In this document: in pieces, positions 42,300 through 51,195 of the stretch | How positions within the stretch are numbered: the stretch's first letter is position 1 | Layout of the letters: the number at the start of each line of letters is the position of its first letter | From: Sporobacter sp963677825 | Lineage (GTDB): Bacteria; Bacillota; Clostridia; Oscillospirales; Oscillospiraceae | NCBI GenBank assembly: GCA_963677825.2 | Contig: CAXXEF010000001.1 | Location: forward strand, 186,001-250,000 | Direction: 5' to 3' | DNA: 64,000 bases | Notes under the pieces: generated by a model | The model's database searches: none | What the model was told of the DNA's origin: nothing | Seen by the model: only the letters and a program-made list of their open reading frames with translations | Made by a program: the position numbers and the translations under genes

Positions 42300-43598
42300 T
42301 TGTCAAAATACTTCCAGCCGGCGATCGAGTGCGCTTCACCCGACGTCATGAAAATGATTCAAGACGAACGCCTCGTTGAAACCGTCAAAAAACTGTACGA
42401 TAACGTGCCTTACTACCGCGAGCTTATGGATAAAAAGGGGGTCAAACCCTCGGATATTCAATCGCGGGACGATCTGGGCAAGCTGCCGTTTGTTACCAAG
42501 GCCGATCTGCGCGACGCGTACCCGTACGGCCTTTTAGCCGTGCCGCTGCAAGACTGCGTGCGCATCCACTCGACGAGCGGTACGACAGGTAAGCGCGTCG
42601 TCGCGTTTTATACGCAGCACGACATCGATCTCTGGGATGACTGCAACGCGCGCGCCATCGTCGCGGCCGGCGGCACAAAGGACGACGTCGTCCACGTCAG
42701 CTACGGCTACGGACTGTTTACGGGCGGCATGGGGCTCAACGGCGGCGCACATAAGGTCGGCTGCCTGACGCTGCCGATGTCATCGGGGAATACGGAGCGT
42801 CAGCTCCAGTTTATGAGCGATCTTGGCTCGACGATTTTGTGCTGTACGCCGTCGTACGCGGAGTATCTGGCAGAAACAATCAATGAGATGGGCCTGCGCG
42901 ATCAGATTAAGCTTAAAGCCGGCATTTTCGGTGCAGAGGCATGGAGCCAGAAGATGCGTGAGCGTCTCGAAGAAAACCTCGGCATTAAAGCCTACGACAT
43001 CTACGGCCTGACAGAGATCATCGGGCCCGGCGTTTCATTTGAGTGCTCGGCTCAGTCCGGCATGCATATCAACGAAGATCACTTTATCCCCGAGATCATC
43101 GATCCGGAAACGGGTGAAGTGTTGCCGGACGGCGAGAAGGGCGAGCTCGTATTCTCGTGCATCTCAAAGCAGGCGTTCCCGCTGCTGCGGTATCGCACGC
43201 GTGATATCTGCGTACTTAACCGGGAGAAGTGCAGCTGCGGCCGTACACTGATCAAGATGAGTAAACCGATGGGCCGCAGCGACGATATGCTGATCATCCG
43301 CGGCGTCAACGTATTCCCGTCTCAGATTGAGACGGTGCTGATGGGCTATGGTCTGTCGGCCAATTATCAGATCATCGTCGATCGTGTCAATCATTCCGAT
43401 ACGCTTGACGTATGGGTCGAGATGAATCCGGAGATGTTCTCCGACTCGCTCAAGGAAATTGAGACGCGTGAAAAAGATCTGATGGAAAAGCTAAAGAACA
43501 TGCTCGGCATCGCCGCTAAAGTCACGCTGAAAGCACCCAAGTCGCTTGCGCGAAGTGAAGGCAAGGCCGTCCGCGTTATCGACAAGCGTAAAATATAG
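42300..43598 (+). CDS. paaK: phenylacetate--CoA ligase family protein
   Basis: 432 residues from a TTG start (SD AAAGGA). Short ANL enzyme of the PaaK type: P-loop HSTSGTTGKRVVAFYTQHD, ELDLW-like contact IDLWDD, YGLTEIIGPGVSFEC, LLRYRTRDICVLN, and the C-terminal RSDDMLIIRGVNVFPSQIE. It interconverts aryl-acetate and aryl-acetyl-CoA. Next to iorAB it could run towards ATP formation from the Ior product, as in archaeal aromatic amino acid fermentation; direction is inference. Confidence 0.95.
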   Translation: MSKYFQPAIECASPDVMKMIQDERLVETVKKLYDNVPYYRELMDKKGVKPSDIQSRDDLGKLPFVTKADLRDAYPYGLLAVPLQDCVRIHSTSGTTGKRVVAFYTQHDIDLWDDCNARAIVAAGGTKDDVVHVSYGYGLFTGGMGLNGGAHKVGCLTLPMSSGNTERQLQFMSDLGSTILCCTPSYAEYLAETINEMGLRDQIKLKAGIFGAEAWSQKMRERLEENLGIKAYDIYGLTEIIGPGVSFECSAQSGMHINEDHFIPEIIDPETGEVLPDGEKGELVFSCISKQAFPLLRYRTRDICVLNREKCSCGRTLIKMSKPMGRSDDMLIIRGVNVFPSQIETVLMGYGLSANYQIIVDRVNHSDTLDVWVEMNPEMFSDSLKEIETREKDLMEKLKNMLGIAAKVTLKAPKSLARSEGKAVRVIDKRKI

Positions 43599-43643
43599 AC
43601 AGCTCAACGACTAACCAGAAACATTTTAGATGGAGGAACAGAC

Positions 43644-44075
43644 ATGACGGTTGATCAAATTTCCGTATTTGTGGAAAACACGCCCGGCAAGCTCGTCGAA
43701 GTGCTCGAAACGCTCGCAGCGGCCGATGTCGACCTGCGCGCACTGTCAATCGCCGACTCGACAGATTTTGGCATCCTTCGCCTCATCGCCGATAAAATGG
43801 ACAAAGCGCTCTCCGTACTGCGGGAGGCCGAATACATCACAACAGTCAACAAGGTTATTGCGGCCAGTGTTGAGGATAAGCCCGGCAGTCTCGCAAGAAT
43901 TTTACGTCTTTTGTCTGACGCCGGCATTAGCGTTGAGTATGCCTACGCGTTCATCACGCACGAGCCCGGCAGGGCACTGGTTATTGTGCGCGTTGAAGAC
44001 AATAAAACGGCGATAGACGCGCTGACAAAGAACGGCGTTGTACTCGTCGGAGACGACAGCATCAGAAGCCTGTAA
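43644..44075 (+). CDS. tandem ACT-domain protein
   Basis: 143 residues made of two ACT domains, about 3-68 (ISVFVENTPGKLVEVLETLAAADVDLRAL) and 70-140 (AASVEDKPGSLARILRLLSDAGISVEYAYAF). ACT domains bind amino acids. Stand-alone tandem ACT proteins are frequent after paaK/ior genes in anaerobes, so it probably senses an aromatic amino acid and regulates this pathway; target unknown. GGAGG 7 nt before the ATG. Confidence 0.9.
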   Translation: MTVDQISVFVENTPGKLVEVLETLAAADVDLRALSIADSTDFGILRLIADKMDKALSVLREAEYITTVNKVIAASVEDKPGSLARILRLLSDAGISVEYAYAFITHEPGRALVIVRVEDNKTAIDALTKNGVVLVGDDSIRSL

Positions 44076-44098
44076 AATAAGCGAAACCAATCATTAAG

Positions 44099-44129
44099 AC
44101 GGCGGGGGAGTAGATCCCCGCCGTTTTTG
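44099..44129 (+). terminator. terminator of the ior-paaK-ACT unit
   Basis: ACGGCGGGG (44099-44107) and CCCCGCCGT (44116-44124) followed by TTTTTG. Confidence 0.88.
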
Positions 44130-44212
44130 TGCGTTTTTAATATGGGTTTATATAGAATTTGAAATATTGACGGGAAAAATATGCAAAAATGAACTAATTG
44201 TCTTGTTAACGC

Positions 44213-44241
44213 TTGCAAAAATGCAGGAAGTGCAATATAAT
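44213..44241 (+). promoter_or_regulatory. promoter of the aminotransferase gene
   Basis: -35 TTGCAA (44213-44218), 17 bp, -10 TATAAT (44236-44241). The leader has a small hairpin, CCGGGA (44271-44276) with TCCCGG (44283-44288). Confidence 0.75.
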
Positions 44242-44313
44242 GTGTTAAATTTGAGAATGGGTGATGAATACCGGGAGAACATTCCCGGGGCAATAATAAA
44301 GGGGAAGAGCAGC

Positions 44314-45504
44314 ATGAAAGAGTATTCTAGGATCGCCGCCGCCGTCAAGGCATCGACGACGCTTGCCGTCGACAGTCTGGCAAAGCAAATGAAAGCCGAC
44401 GGGCACGATGTCGTCGGGTTTGGCACGGGCGAGCCGGATTTCGATACACCGGACAACATCAAACAAGCGGCCATCAAAGCTATTAACGATGGTCTGACGA
44501 AATATACACCGGCGGCAGGCATCCTGCCGCTGCGCAAGGCCGCGGCCGACCGTTTACGCATGGATTGCGGCCTCGAATACGAACCGACGCAGATCGTCGT
44601 GACGTCCGGTGCGAAGCATAACATTTTTGCGGCGTTTATGGCACTCATCAACCCCGGCGACGAGGTCATTCTGCCTGCACCGTACTGGGTAACGTACGAG
44701 GAATCGATTAAGATGTGTGCCGGTGTGCCGGTAATTGTTTATGCCGATGAAGCAGCTGGCTTTAAAGTCACGCCGTCGCAGCTTGAAGCGGCTGTGACGG
44801 ATAAAACGAAGCTGTTTATCCTGAACAATCCGTCCAACCCGACGGGCATGCTGTACAGCGGCGAGGAGCTTAAGGCGATTTGCGACGTGTGTGTTAAGCA
44901 TGATCTGTATATCCTGTCGGACGAGATCTACTACAAGCTGATTTACGACAACAAGTCGTTCGTCAGTGTCGCGTCGCTCGGTGAGGAAATTAAAAAGCGC
45001 ACGATCATCATCAATGGTGTTTCCAAGTCGTACGCCATGACAGGTTGGCGCATCGGCTTTTCCGCGTCGGAGCCGGAGCTGGCCAAGATTATGTCAAACT
45101 ATCTCAGCCACTCGACGAGCGGTACGAGCAGCATCTCACAGTATGCTGCACTAGAAGCGCTTAGCGGCCCGCAGGACACCGTCGAGGCGATGCGCAAGGT
45201 CTTTGAGGAGCGGCGCAATTATATTGTCGAGCGCATCAACGCCATCGACGGCGTCAGCTGCATCAAGCCGGACGGCGCGTTTTACGTTATGCTCAACATT
45301 TCGAAGCTTAAAGGCAAAACACTCGGCGGACGCGTTATCAACGACGCCGACGACTTCTCGCTGGCGTTTCTGGAAAAGGGGCTCGTCGCGGCCGTCTCGT
45401 GTGTCGGGTTCGGCGCGCCGGACTTCTTACGCCTGACGTACGCCTCGTCGAAAGAAAACATCAAAAAGGGTATCGACCGGCTCGAAAAATTCCTCGAGGG
45501 ATAG
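44314..45504 (+). CDS. class I/II pyridoxal-phosphate aminotransferase (aspartate/aromatic type)
   Basis: 396 residues from ATG 44314 (AAAGGGG upstream; the in-frame start at 44167 would precede the promoter). AspB-type motifs: VVGFGTGEPDFDTPDNI, KYTPAAGILPLRKA, LNNPSNPTGMLYS, LSDEIYYKL, and the PLP Lys in INGVSKSYAMTGWRIGF, with the C-terminal Arg in LRLTYASS. Likely an aspartate aminotransferase; its place after iorAB-paaK makes an aromatic amino acid transaminase role possible. Confidence 0.9.
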   Translation: MKEYSRIAAAVKASTTLAVDSLAKQMKADGHDVVGFGTGEPDFDTPDNIKQAAIKAINDGLTKYTPAAGILPLRKAAADRLRMDCGLEYEPTQIVVTSGAKHNIFAAFMALINPGDEVILPAPYWVTYEESIKMCAGVPVIVYADEAAGFKVTPSQLEAAVTDKTKLFILNNPSNPTGMLYSGEELKAICDVCVKHDLYILSDEIYYKLIYDNKSFVSVASLGEEIKKRTIIINGVSKSYAMTGWRIGFSASEPELAKIMSNYLSHSTSGTSSISQYAALEALSGPQDTVEAMRKVFEERRNYIVERINAIDGVSCIKPDGAFYVMLNISKLKGKTLGGRVINDADDFSLAFLEKGLVAAVSCVGFGAPDFLRLTYASSKENIKKGIDRLEKFLEG

Positions 45505-45530
45505 AAAACGAGCAGCAAATACGTTATAAT
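45502..45530 (+). promoter_or_regulatory. promoter of purB
   Basis: -10 TATAAT (45525-45530) with a weaker -35 TAGAAA (45502-45507) at 17 bp; it overlaps the aminotransferase stop codon. Confidence 0.6.
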
Positions 45531-45554
45531 GGGCGCGGGGATTATCCCGCGCCC
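45531..45554 (+). promoter_or_regulatory. 5' hairpin at the very start of the purB transcript
   Basis: GGGCGCGGG (45531-45539) and CCCGCGCCC (45546-45554) immediately after the -10 box, so the message would begin with this 9-bp stem. No T-tract follows. It may stabilise the 5' end; it could equally terminate read-through from upstream only poorly. Confidence 0.6.
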
Positions 45555-45582
45555 AAACTGCAGTGTGTGAGAGGTTTCAATT

Positions 45583-47016
45583 ATGCCCAAAGATCTATAC
45601 GAAAGCCCACTTGGCTCGCGATACGCCAGCGATGAGATGCTGAGGCTGTTTTCCGCCGACCGTAAGTTTTCGACGTGGCGGCGGCTTTGGATCGCGTTGG
45701 CGGCGGCTGAGCAGAAGCTCGGACTCGACATCACCGACGAACAGCTGGACGAAATGCGCGCCCATATCGACGATATTGACTACGCGTACGCCGCTGAGCA
45801 GGAAAAAAAGCTCCGGCACGACGTGATGGCGCACGTCCACGCGTTTGGTAAAGCCGCGCCGTCGGCGATGCCGATCATCCATCTCGGCGCAACGAGCTGT
45901 TATGTGGGGGATAATACAGACATCATCCTCATGCGCGAGGGTCTGACGCTGATTAAAAACAAGCTTCTACGCGTCATGTCGCGGCTGGCTGATTTCGCCG
46001 ACGAATACAAATCCCTGCCCACGCTCGGATTTACGCATTTTCAGCCCGCACAATTGACGACGGTCGGCAAACGCGCCAGCCTGTGGCTAAACGAGCTCGT
46101 GCTTGACCTTGAGGAGCTGGAGCACCGCATCAAGAGCCTAAAACTGCTCGGATCGAAGGGGACGACCGGCACGCAGGCGAGCTTCATGGCGCTGTTTGAC
46201 GGTGACCACGATAAAATCGAGCAACTCGACCGGCTTATTGCCGAAGAAATGGGCTTTGACGACGTTGTACCCGTGTCCGGGCAGACATACTCGCGTAAAG
46301 TTGACGACATGGTACTCTCGGCGCTTTCAGGCATCGCGCAAAGTGCGTCCAAGTTTGCGACCGACATGCGGCTGCTGTCGCACCTAAAGGAATGTGAGGA
46401 GCCGTACGAAACGTCACAGATCGGCTCGTCGGCTATGCCGTACAAACGTAACCCGATGCGCTGTGAGCGGATTTGTGCGCTTGCGCGTTTCGTCGTAGCC
46501 GATCGCGCTAACACCGCGATGACGGCGATGACGCAGTGGTTTGAGCGTACGCTTGACGATTCGGCGAACAAGCGCCTGTCCGTGCCGGAAGCTTTTCTGG
46601 CTGTCGATGCGATTCTCAATATCTATCTAAATGTCGCCTCCGGCATCGTTGTGCATCCCAAGATGATTGAGCGCCACCTCCGTGACGAGCTGCCGTTTAT
46701 GGCGACCGAAAATATCATGATGAAAGCCGTCAAGCGCGGAGGAGACCGTCAGCAGCTGCACGAGGCCATCCGAGTGCACGCCGTTGCGGCGGGCGCGGCC
46801 GTCAAGGATGAAGGACGCGAGAACGATTTGGTAGCACGCATTGCCGGTGATCTGCTGTTTGGGTTGACGGAAGAAGAGATACTTGCAGAGCTGACGCCGA
46901 GTGTATATATCGGTCGGGCGCCGGAGCAGGTGACCGCCTTTTTGAACGACGTCATTCGTCCGCTAATCGCGTCTGTCGACATGGAAGACGGCGGCGATAC
47001 GCAGCTAAAAGTTTGA
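45583..47016 (+). CDS. purB: adenylosuccinate lyase
   Basis: 477 residues. Splits SAICAR and adenylosuccinate, releasing fumarate, in purine synthesis. The fumarase-superfamily signature SSAMPYKRNPMRCERI is present, with HLGATSCYVGDNTDI and GFTHFQPAQLTTVGKRA (catalytic His). Length is at the longer, ADSL-like end. AGAGG 8 nt before the ATG. Single gene with its own promoter. Confidence 0.96.
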   Translation: MPKDLYESPLGSRYASDEMLRLFSADRKFSTWRRLWIALAAAEQKLGLDITDEQLDEMRAHIDDIDYAYAAEQEKKLRHDVMAHVHAFGKAAPSAMPIIHLGATSCYVGDNTDIILMREGLTLIKNKLLRVMSRLADFADEYKSLPTLGFTHFQPAQLTTVGKRASLWLNELVLDLEELEHRIKSLKLLGSKGTTGTQASFMALFDGDHDKIEQLDRLIAEEMGFDDVVPVSGQTYSRKVDDMVLSALSGIAQSASKFATDMRLLSHLKECEEPYETSQIGSSAMPYKRNPMRCERICALARFVVADRANTAMTAMTQWFERTLDDSANKRLSVPEAFLAVDAILNIYLNVASGIVVHPKMIERHLRDELPFMATENIMMKAVKRGGDRQQLHEAIRVHAVAAGAAVKDEGRENDLVARIAGDLLFGLTEEEILAELTPSVYIGRAPEQVTAFLNDVIRPLIASVDMEDGGDTQLKV

Positions 47017-47062
47017 TGGCTCTAACGCGACGAAATTACACCCTGCATAAGGCTTAAAACGC

Positions 47063-47091
47063 TTGACTGCGCTAGTGAAATACGGTATCAT
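47063..47091 (+). promoter_or_regulatory. promoter of the HPr-like gene
   Basis: -35 TTGACT (47063-47068), 17 bp, -10 TATCAT (47086-47091), 60 bp before the ATG. Confidence 0.6.
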
Positions 47092-47151
47092 ATTAATATA
47101 AGAACGCTAAGAAATGCGTAATAACAAAGGTTAGAAAGGGGATATTAAAAC

Positions 47152-47379
47152 ATGACTTTTAATATCAAGCTTAATTCATCAGAAGATGCTCAGAAGCTGA
47201 ACAAAATTGCTGAACAATACCCCTTTGATATCTGGGTACACGGTAAAACCGGGTATGCGGATGCAAAATCCATGCTTGGTCTGATGCTCTGTACCATTGA
47301 AAATGAAGTCAAGCTTGTCATTGAGGACGAGCATGACACAAAGCAGTTTGAAAAAGATATCGCCGAATTTATCGTTTAA
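47152..47379 (+). CDS. HPr-like protein lacking the phosphoryl-accepting His (Crh-like)
   Basis: 75 residues, GGGGAT 8 nt upstream. It aligns with the PTS carrier HPr: the Ser46 region is kept as YADAKSMLGLMLC (Ser40), and the order of beta strands and the C-terminal helix (EKDIAEFIV) fits. The N-terminal active loop, normally GIHARPA, is replaced by SSEDAQKL with no His. Such a protein cannot carry PEP-derived phosphate but could be phosphorylated on Ser by HPr kinase, like B. subtilis Crh, a CcpA co-effector. Single gene; no PTS genes near. Confidence 0.78.
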   Translation: MTFNIKLNSSEDAQKLNKIAEQYPFDIWVHGKTGYADAKSMLGLMLCTIENEVKLVIEDEHDTKQFEKDIAEFIV

Positions 47380-47395
47380 GTTAAATTGAATTGAT

Positions 47396-47430
47396 CAACG
47401 GGCTGTGATGAGAATCACGGCCCGTTGTTT
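47396..47430 (+). terminator. terminator of the HPr-like gene
   Basis: CAACGGGCTGTGAT (47396-47409) pairs with ATCACGGCCCGTTG (47414-47427) with one mismatch, then TTT. Confidence 0.75.
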
Positions 47431-47453
47431 AAGTGAGCGTAAAAACTTAATTT

Positions 47454-47484
47454 AAACGCCCCTCCGCCAAGCGGAGGGGCGTTT
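47454..47484. terminator. terminator of the sugar ABC operon
   Basis: AAACGCCCCTCCGC (47454-47467) and GCGGAGGGGCGTTT (47471-47484), perfect 14-bp stem with a 3-nt loop, just after the last permease gene on the minus strand; its minus-strand tail is AAATTAAGTTTTT. Confidence 0.8.
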
Positions 47485-47511
47485 GTTAATAGGAGGTTTG
47501 GATGCAGAAGT

Positions 47512-48558
47512 TTAATGTCCTGAAGTTGCGGCGATGAGCAGAGCCTTGCGGCGTCTTTCCGCGCTGATATAGTCTAGAACAAGTGCGAGGACAAGCACGA
47601 AACCGGACGCGAAGATAACCCAGTAGCTGGGAATCTTTAAGACCGCCAGCATGTTTTCGAAAACATTGAGCAGCAGCAGGGCAATGAACGAGCCGCCAAT
47701 GCTACCTGCACCGCCGAAGAATGCGACACCGCCTAGGATCGCCGCGGAGATCGCCATGAAGTCGAAACCGGAGGAGACGAGCGCGGACGGGCTGGCCAGC
47801 TTCATATTGGCTGTCCACAGCAGACCACCGATGGCGGCGAGCACGCTGTTATTGACAAACATGATCATACGCATTCTGTTCGGCTTCAGGCCGGACAGAC
47901 GTGCAGCCTGCGGATTACCGCCGCACATGTATACACTGCGTCCGAACGTTGTGTTTGACAGCACAAACTGATATATAGCTAAAACAGCCAACGCGATGAT
48001 AAAAACCAGGGGAAGGTAATCGCTGCCCAAAAATTGGGCTTTACCGAGGGCCACAAACCCTTGACGGCTGATCTGAATGTTGTTACCTTGCGTAATAACA
48101 TTACATAGACCCGCATAGATCGACGCCATACCGATCGTTGCGATAAACGATGGGAATCGAAGTACGTTGACAAGAAACGTGTTAATGAGTCCGAGCCCGC
48201 CACCCATAATAATGCATGCTAAAAACAGGATGAGCCAGTGGATTTCAGTGTTCTGACATAACCAAGCAAACACCATGGCGACGATACCGGCCTGGCCGGC
48301 GACGGACAGGTCAATGTTTCCGCCGATCAGCAGTATGACAATACCGCTCAGCATGAAGCATTGTACGACAAGTTTATAGAAAATACCGACAAGGTTACCG
48401 CGTGCCATGAAGCCTGTGACAAACACCTTAGACAGCGGCTCGCCCTTTAACACCACGGTGCTTATAATCATCGTAGCAATAATAAAAATAATCAGGACGA
48501 TCAGAAGCGGAAATGCTTTGTGGTGGATCAGGCGCTTAAGTGTACTATTCTTTTGCAT
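47512..48558 (-). CDS. ribose-type ABC transporter permease (second)
   Basis: 348 residues, 9-10 hydrophobic segments, BPD_transp_2 (RbsC-like) family: MLSGIVILLIGGNIDLSVAGQAGIVAMV, SFIATIGMASIYAGL, YMCGGNPQAARLSGL and ILGGVAFFGGAGSIGGSFIALLLL. Forms the channel with the other permease at 48574. Sequence similarity between the two is clear but they are distinct, implying a heterodimer. Last gene of the operon. Confidence 0.92.
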   Translation of the reverse strand: MQKNSTLKRLIHHKAFPLLIVLIIFIIATMIISTVVLKGEPLSKVFVTGFMARGNLVGIFYKLVVQCFMLSGIVILLIGGNIDLSVAGQAGIVAMVFAWLCQNTEIHWLILFLACIIMGGGLGLINTFLVNVLRFPSFIATIGMASIYAGLCNVITQGNNIQISRQGFVALGKAQFLGSDYLPLVFIIALAVLAIYQFVLSNTTFGRSVYMCGGNPQAARLSGLKPNRMRMIMFVNNSVLAAIGGLLWTANMKLASPSALVSSGFDFMAISAAILGGVAFFGGAGSIGGSFIALLLLNVFENMLAVLKIPSYWVIFASGFVLVLALVLDYISAERRRKALLIAATSGH

Positions 48559-48573
48559 ATATACTCCTCCTTC

Positions 48574-49599
48574 CTATGTTGCCTTCTTGGCCTTACCGCT
48601 GACACGCATTTGAGCGATGAAGTCGGTGGCAAGGGCAATAAGAAGGATAAAACCAGAAAATACGTTGACCCAGAAGGGGTTGACGCCTACGACGCCCATG
48701 CCGATCTGGAAAGTTTGCAGGATCAGCAAGCCGACGAACGCGCCGCCCATACCGCCTGCACCACCGCCGAACGAAATACCGCCAAGGATGGCCGCGGTGA
48801 TGCCGGTAAACTGATTGGTCTGTAAGGCGAGGAGTTGGCCTTGCCCGATACGCGCGGTGTTGAAGATACCGGCCACGCCGCCGAGCACGGCTGTGTTCAT
48901 GAAAAGAATGTACGTGATTCTTTTAGAATTGATACCCGCCAGATTGGCGGCAACAGGGTTACCGCCGATCATCATAACCTTCATACCAAATTTAGTTCTG
49001 GTAATGATGATTCCATATACAAGGAAGAATACCAGCATGAAGGGTATGCCGACCGGTATGTCCCATTTGGAAAATGTTCCGCCGAGAAATTTGAGTACAT
49101 CATGCTGAACGGGTACGTTGGAAGCTAATCCCGATTCTCTCCCCAGAGCGCTGAACATGTACAAGATACCTTCCGCCATTGACGCCATCGCAAGCGTTGC
49201 GATAAAAGCAGGGAAGCGGAACTTAGTAACAAGCATGCCATTGACGGCGCCCAGAAAAGCGCAAAATACCAGCGCCATGATGAAGGCAATGTACCACGGT
49301 ATATTGTAATTTGCGATCATTGAGGCGACAACGATACCGCCGAAAGCGCCGATCTTCGCCTGCGACAGGTCCAGATTACCTGAGATGAGCAGGAAACCGG
49401 CACCGATTGTCAAAAATGACGACAAGACAATCGAGTTTAGAATGTTTTTAATCGTCGTTGCTCTAAAGAAGTGGCCGCCTTTGGCTGATGACCACAGGGT
49501 AAATACGAGAACGAGTACTGCCAGCATTATGACCAGAGAGAACACCTTATGCTGTAAAAGAGGCCGTATGCTCTTATTATAAAAGCTATCTTTCTTCAC
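48574..49599 (-). CDS. ribose-type ABC transporter permease (first)
   Basis: 341 residues, RbsC-like, with FLTIGAGFLLISGNLDLSQAKIGAFGG, AFIATLAMASMAEG, MIGGNPVAANLAGIN and ILGGISFGGGAGGMGGAFVGL. Fifteen bp from the second permease and 13 bp from the ATPase gene, so all are on one transcript. Substrate unknown; the family takes pentoses, hexoses, autoinducer-2, nucleosides and similar solutes. Confidence 0.93.
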   Translation of the reverse strand: MKKDSFYNKSIRPLLQHKVFSLVIMLAVLVLVFTLWSSAKGGHFFRATTIKNILNSIVLSSFLTIGAGFLLISGNLDLSQAKIGAFGGIVVASMIANYNIPWYIAFIMALVFCAFLGAVNGMLVTKFRFPAFIATLAMASMAEGILYMFSALGRESGLASNVPVQHDVLKFLGGTFSKWDIPVGIPFMLVFFLVYGIIITRTKFGMKVMMIGGNPVAANLAGINSKRITYILFMNTAVLGGVAGIFNTARIGQGQLLALQTNQFTGITAAILGGISFGGGAGGMGGAFVGLLILQTFQIGMGVVGVNPFWVNVFSGFILLIALATDFIAQMRVSGKAKKAT

Positions 49600-49612
49600 T
49601 GTTTCGCCTCCC

Positions 49613-51106
49613 TTATTCGTGCATGGCCAGAGCCAGGACGTTTTCTTCTGTTGCTTCCTGCCTCGGCAGTGTTCCAGTTACGCGGCCGCTTTGCATAACG
49701 ACAATAGTGTCGGCAAGGTTAATTACCTCCGTGAGCTCACTGGAAATGTATATGACAGCAATACCCTGCTTGGCCAGATCACAAACAGTCTGATAAATTT
49801 CAGCTTTAGTACCGACGTCAATACCCTTAGTAGGCTCGTCAAGGATTAACACCTTGGTGACCATCTTATCGCTTGTCCAACGTCCGAGAATAACTTTCTG
49901 CTGATTACCACCTGAAAGCTCCGATGTTAGCTTTTCAATGGTAGGCGTTTTGATCGAGTATTTGTCGACCGCCACGTCAGCAAGACGAATGGCCTCATTT
50001 CGATCGACAAAAACGCCTTTGTTCAGCGAGTCGATGACAGGCATGATTATGTTGTCCTTGATGGACCGGAACATAACAAGACCCTCGTCTTTACGGTCTT
50101 CTGGTGCAAGCGCGATACCGGCGTCGATTGCCTCGCGGGGTGTTTTAAACGAAACAGCCTTGCCATCAAGCTTGATTTCACCGCCTGTGATCGCATCTGC
50201 GCCGAAAATTGCGCGAGCAACTTCAGTACGTCCAGCGCCGACGAGACCGGCAAAGCCGATAATCTCACCCTGACGAAGTTTGAAGCTGACGTCTTTGACA
50301 ACGAGTGTTTTAAGATTATTGACTTCCAGCACGACGTCGCCGAATTTATCATTTCTATCAAGATTGGCGTACGTATCGCCGATGTGGCGGCCGACCATCG
50401 CTTGAATCAGCTGCGATTCATCGGTCTTCGCTGTTTCAAGAGCCTTGACGAATTTACCGTCTTTTAAAATGACAATTTCATCTGTGACTTCGAAAATTTC
50501 CCGGAGTCTATGAGAAACGTAAATAACAACCTTGCCGGCGTCCTTAAGCTTCAAAATAAGATCGAAAAGAATGTTAATTTCTTTTTCGGTCAGCGGGGCT
50601 GTCGGCTCGTCAAAAGCGATAATATCCGAATCCCGGCGGTAGGCTTTCATGATCTCGACCATCTGCTGATGGGCGATATTTAATTGCCCGACCGGCTCCT
50701 GAGGGTCAATATCAAGACCGAATTTATCAATAATCTCTTTTGCATCTTTATAAAGCCGGCGTTTATCCAGTAAGCCGAGCTTTGTTTTGGGAAGCGCTCC
50801 CGGGAACATGTTTTCCATGACGGACATCGTCGGGACGAGCTGGCGTTCCTGATAAATAACACTGATACCTGCGGCTATTGCATCCTGAGGGCCCGAAAAT
50901 TCAATTTTCTTGCCGTTGAGGTGGATTTCACCGTCATCCGGTTTCTGGTCGCCGCTCATGATCTTGAGCAACGTACTTTTACCCGCGCCGTTTTCGCCGA
51001 GCAGTGCGAGAACTTTCCCGCCTTCGGCTTTAAAACTAATGTCATCAAGAGCTCGGACGCCCGGGTAAGATTTCCCGATGCCCTTAAATTCCAATGACTT
51101 TGACAT
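49613..51106 (-). CDS. sugar ABC transporter ATP-binding protein, double NBD (RbsA/MglA type)
   Basis: 497 residues with two nucleotide-binding domains. NBD1: Walker A LLGENGAGKSTLL (about 34-46) and Walker B DIIAFDEPTAPLT; its signature position reads LNIAHQQMVEI instead of the usual LSVGQQQM. NBD2: degenerate Walker A GLVGAGRTEVARA, signature LSGGNQQKVILGRW, Walker B VLILDEPTKGID. The asymmetric NBD2 is normal in this family; the altered NBD1 signature is less usual. SD AGGTGA. Confidence 0.95.
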   Translation of the reverse strand: MSKSLEFKGIGKSYPGVRALDDISFKAEGGKVLALLGENGAGKSTLLKIMSGDQKPDDGEIHLNGKKIEFSGPQDAIAAGISVIYQERQLVPTMSVMENMFPGALPKTKLGLLDKRRLYKDAKEIIDKFGLDIDPQEPVGQLNIAHQQMVEIMKAYRRDSDIIAFDEPTAPLTEKEINILFDLILKLKDAGKVVIYVSHRLREIFEVTDEIVILKDGKFVKALETAKTDESQLIQAMVGRHIGDTYANLDRNDKFGDVVLEVNNLKTLVVKDVSFKLRQGEIIGFAGLVGAGRTEVARAIFGADAITGGEIKLDGKAVSFKTPREAIDAGIALAPEDRKDEGLVMFRSIKDNIIMPVIDSLNKGVFVDRNEAIRLADVAVDKYSIKTPTIEKLTSELSGGNQQKVILGRWTSDKMVTKVLILDEPTKGIDVGTKAEIYQTVCDLAKQGIAVIYISSELTEVINLADTIVVMQSGRVTGTLPRQEATEENVLALAMHE

Positions 51107-51136
51107 ATGTTCACCTGCCTAAAAATTCAATTATCT

Positions 51137-51167
51137 GAATTGGACGGCGGAGACCGCCGTCCAATTC
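51137..51167 (-). promoter_or_regulatory. intercistronic hairpin between binding-protein and ATPase genes
   Basis: GAATTGGACGGCGG (51137-51150) and CCGCCGTCCAATTC (51154-51167), perfect 14-bp stem with a 3-nt loop, in the 89-bp gap after the binding-protein stop. The minus-strand tail is AGATAATTGAATTTTT, so it may terminate partly and protect the upstream message, analogous to the pstS-pstC hairpin. Confidence 0.75.
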
Positions 51168-51195
51168 TATTACCTATTTAACGTCTTAACGTTCG

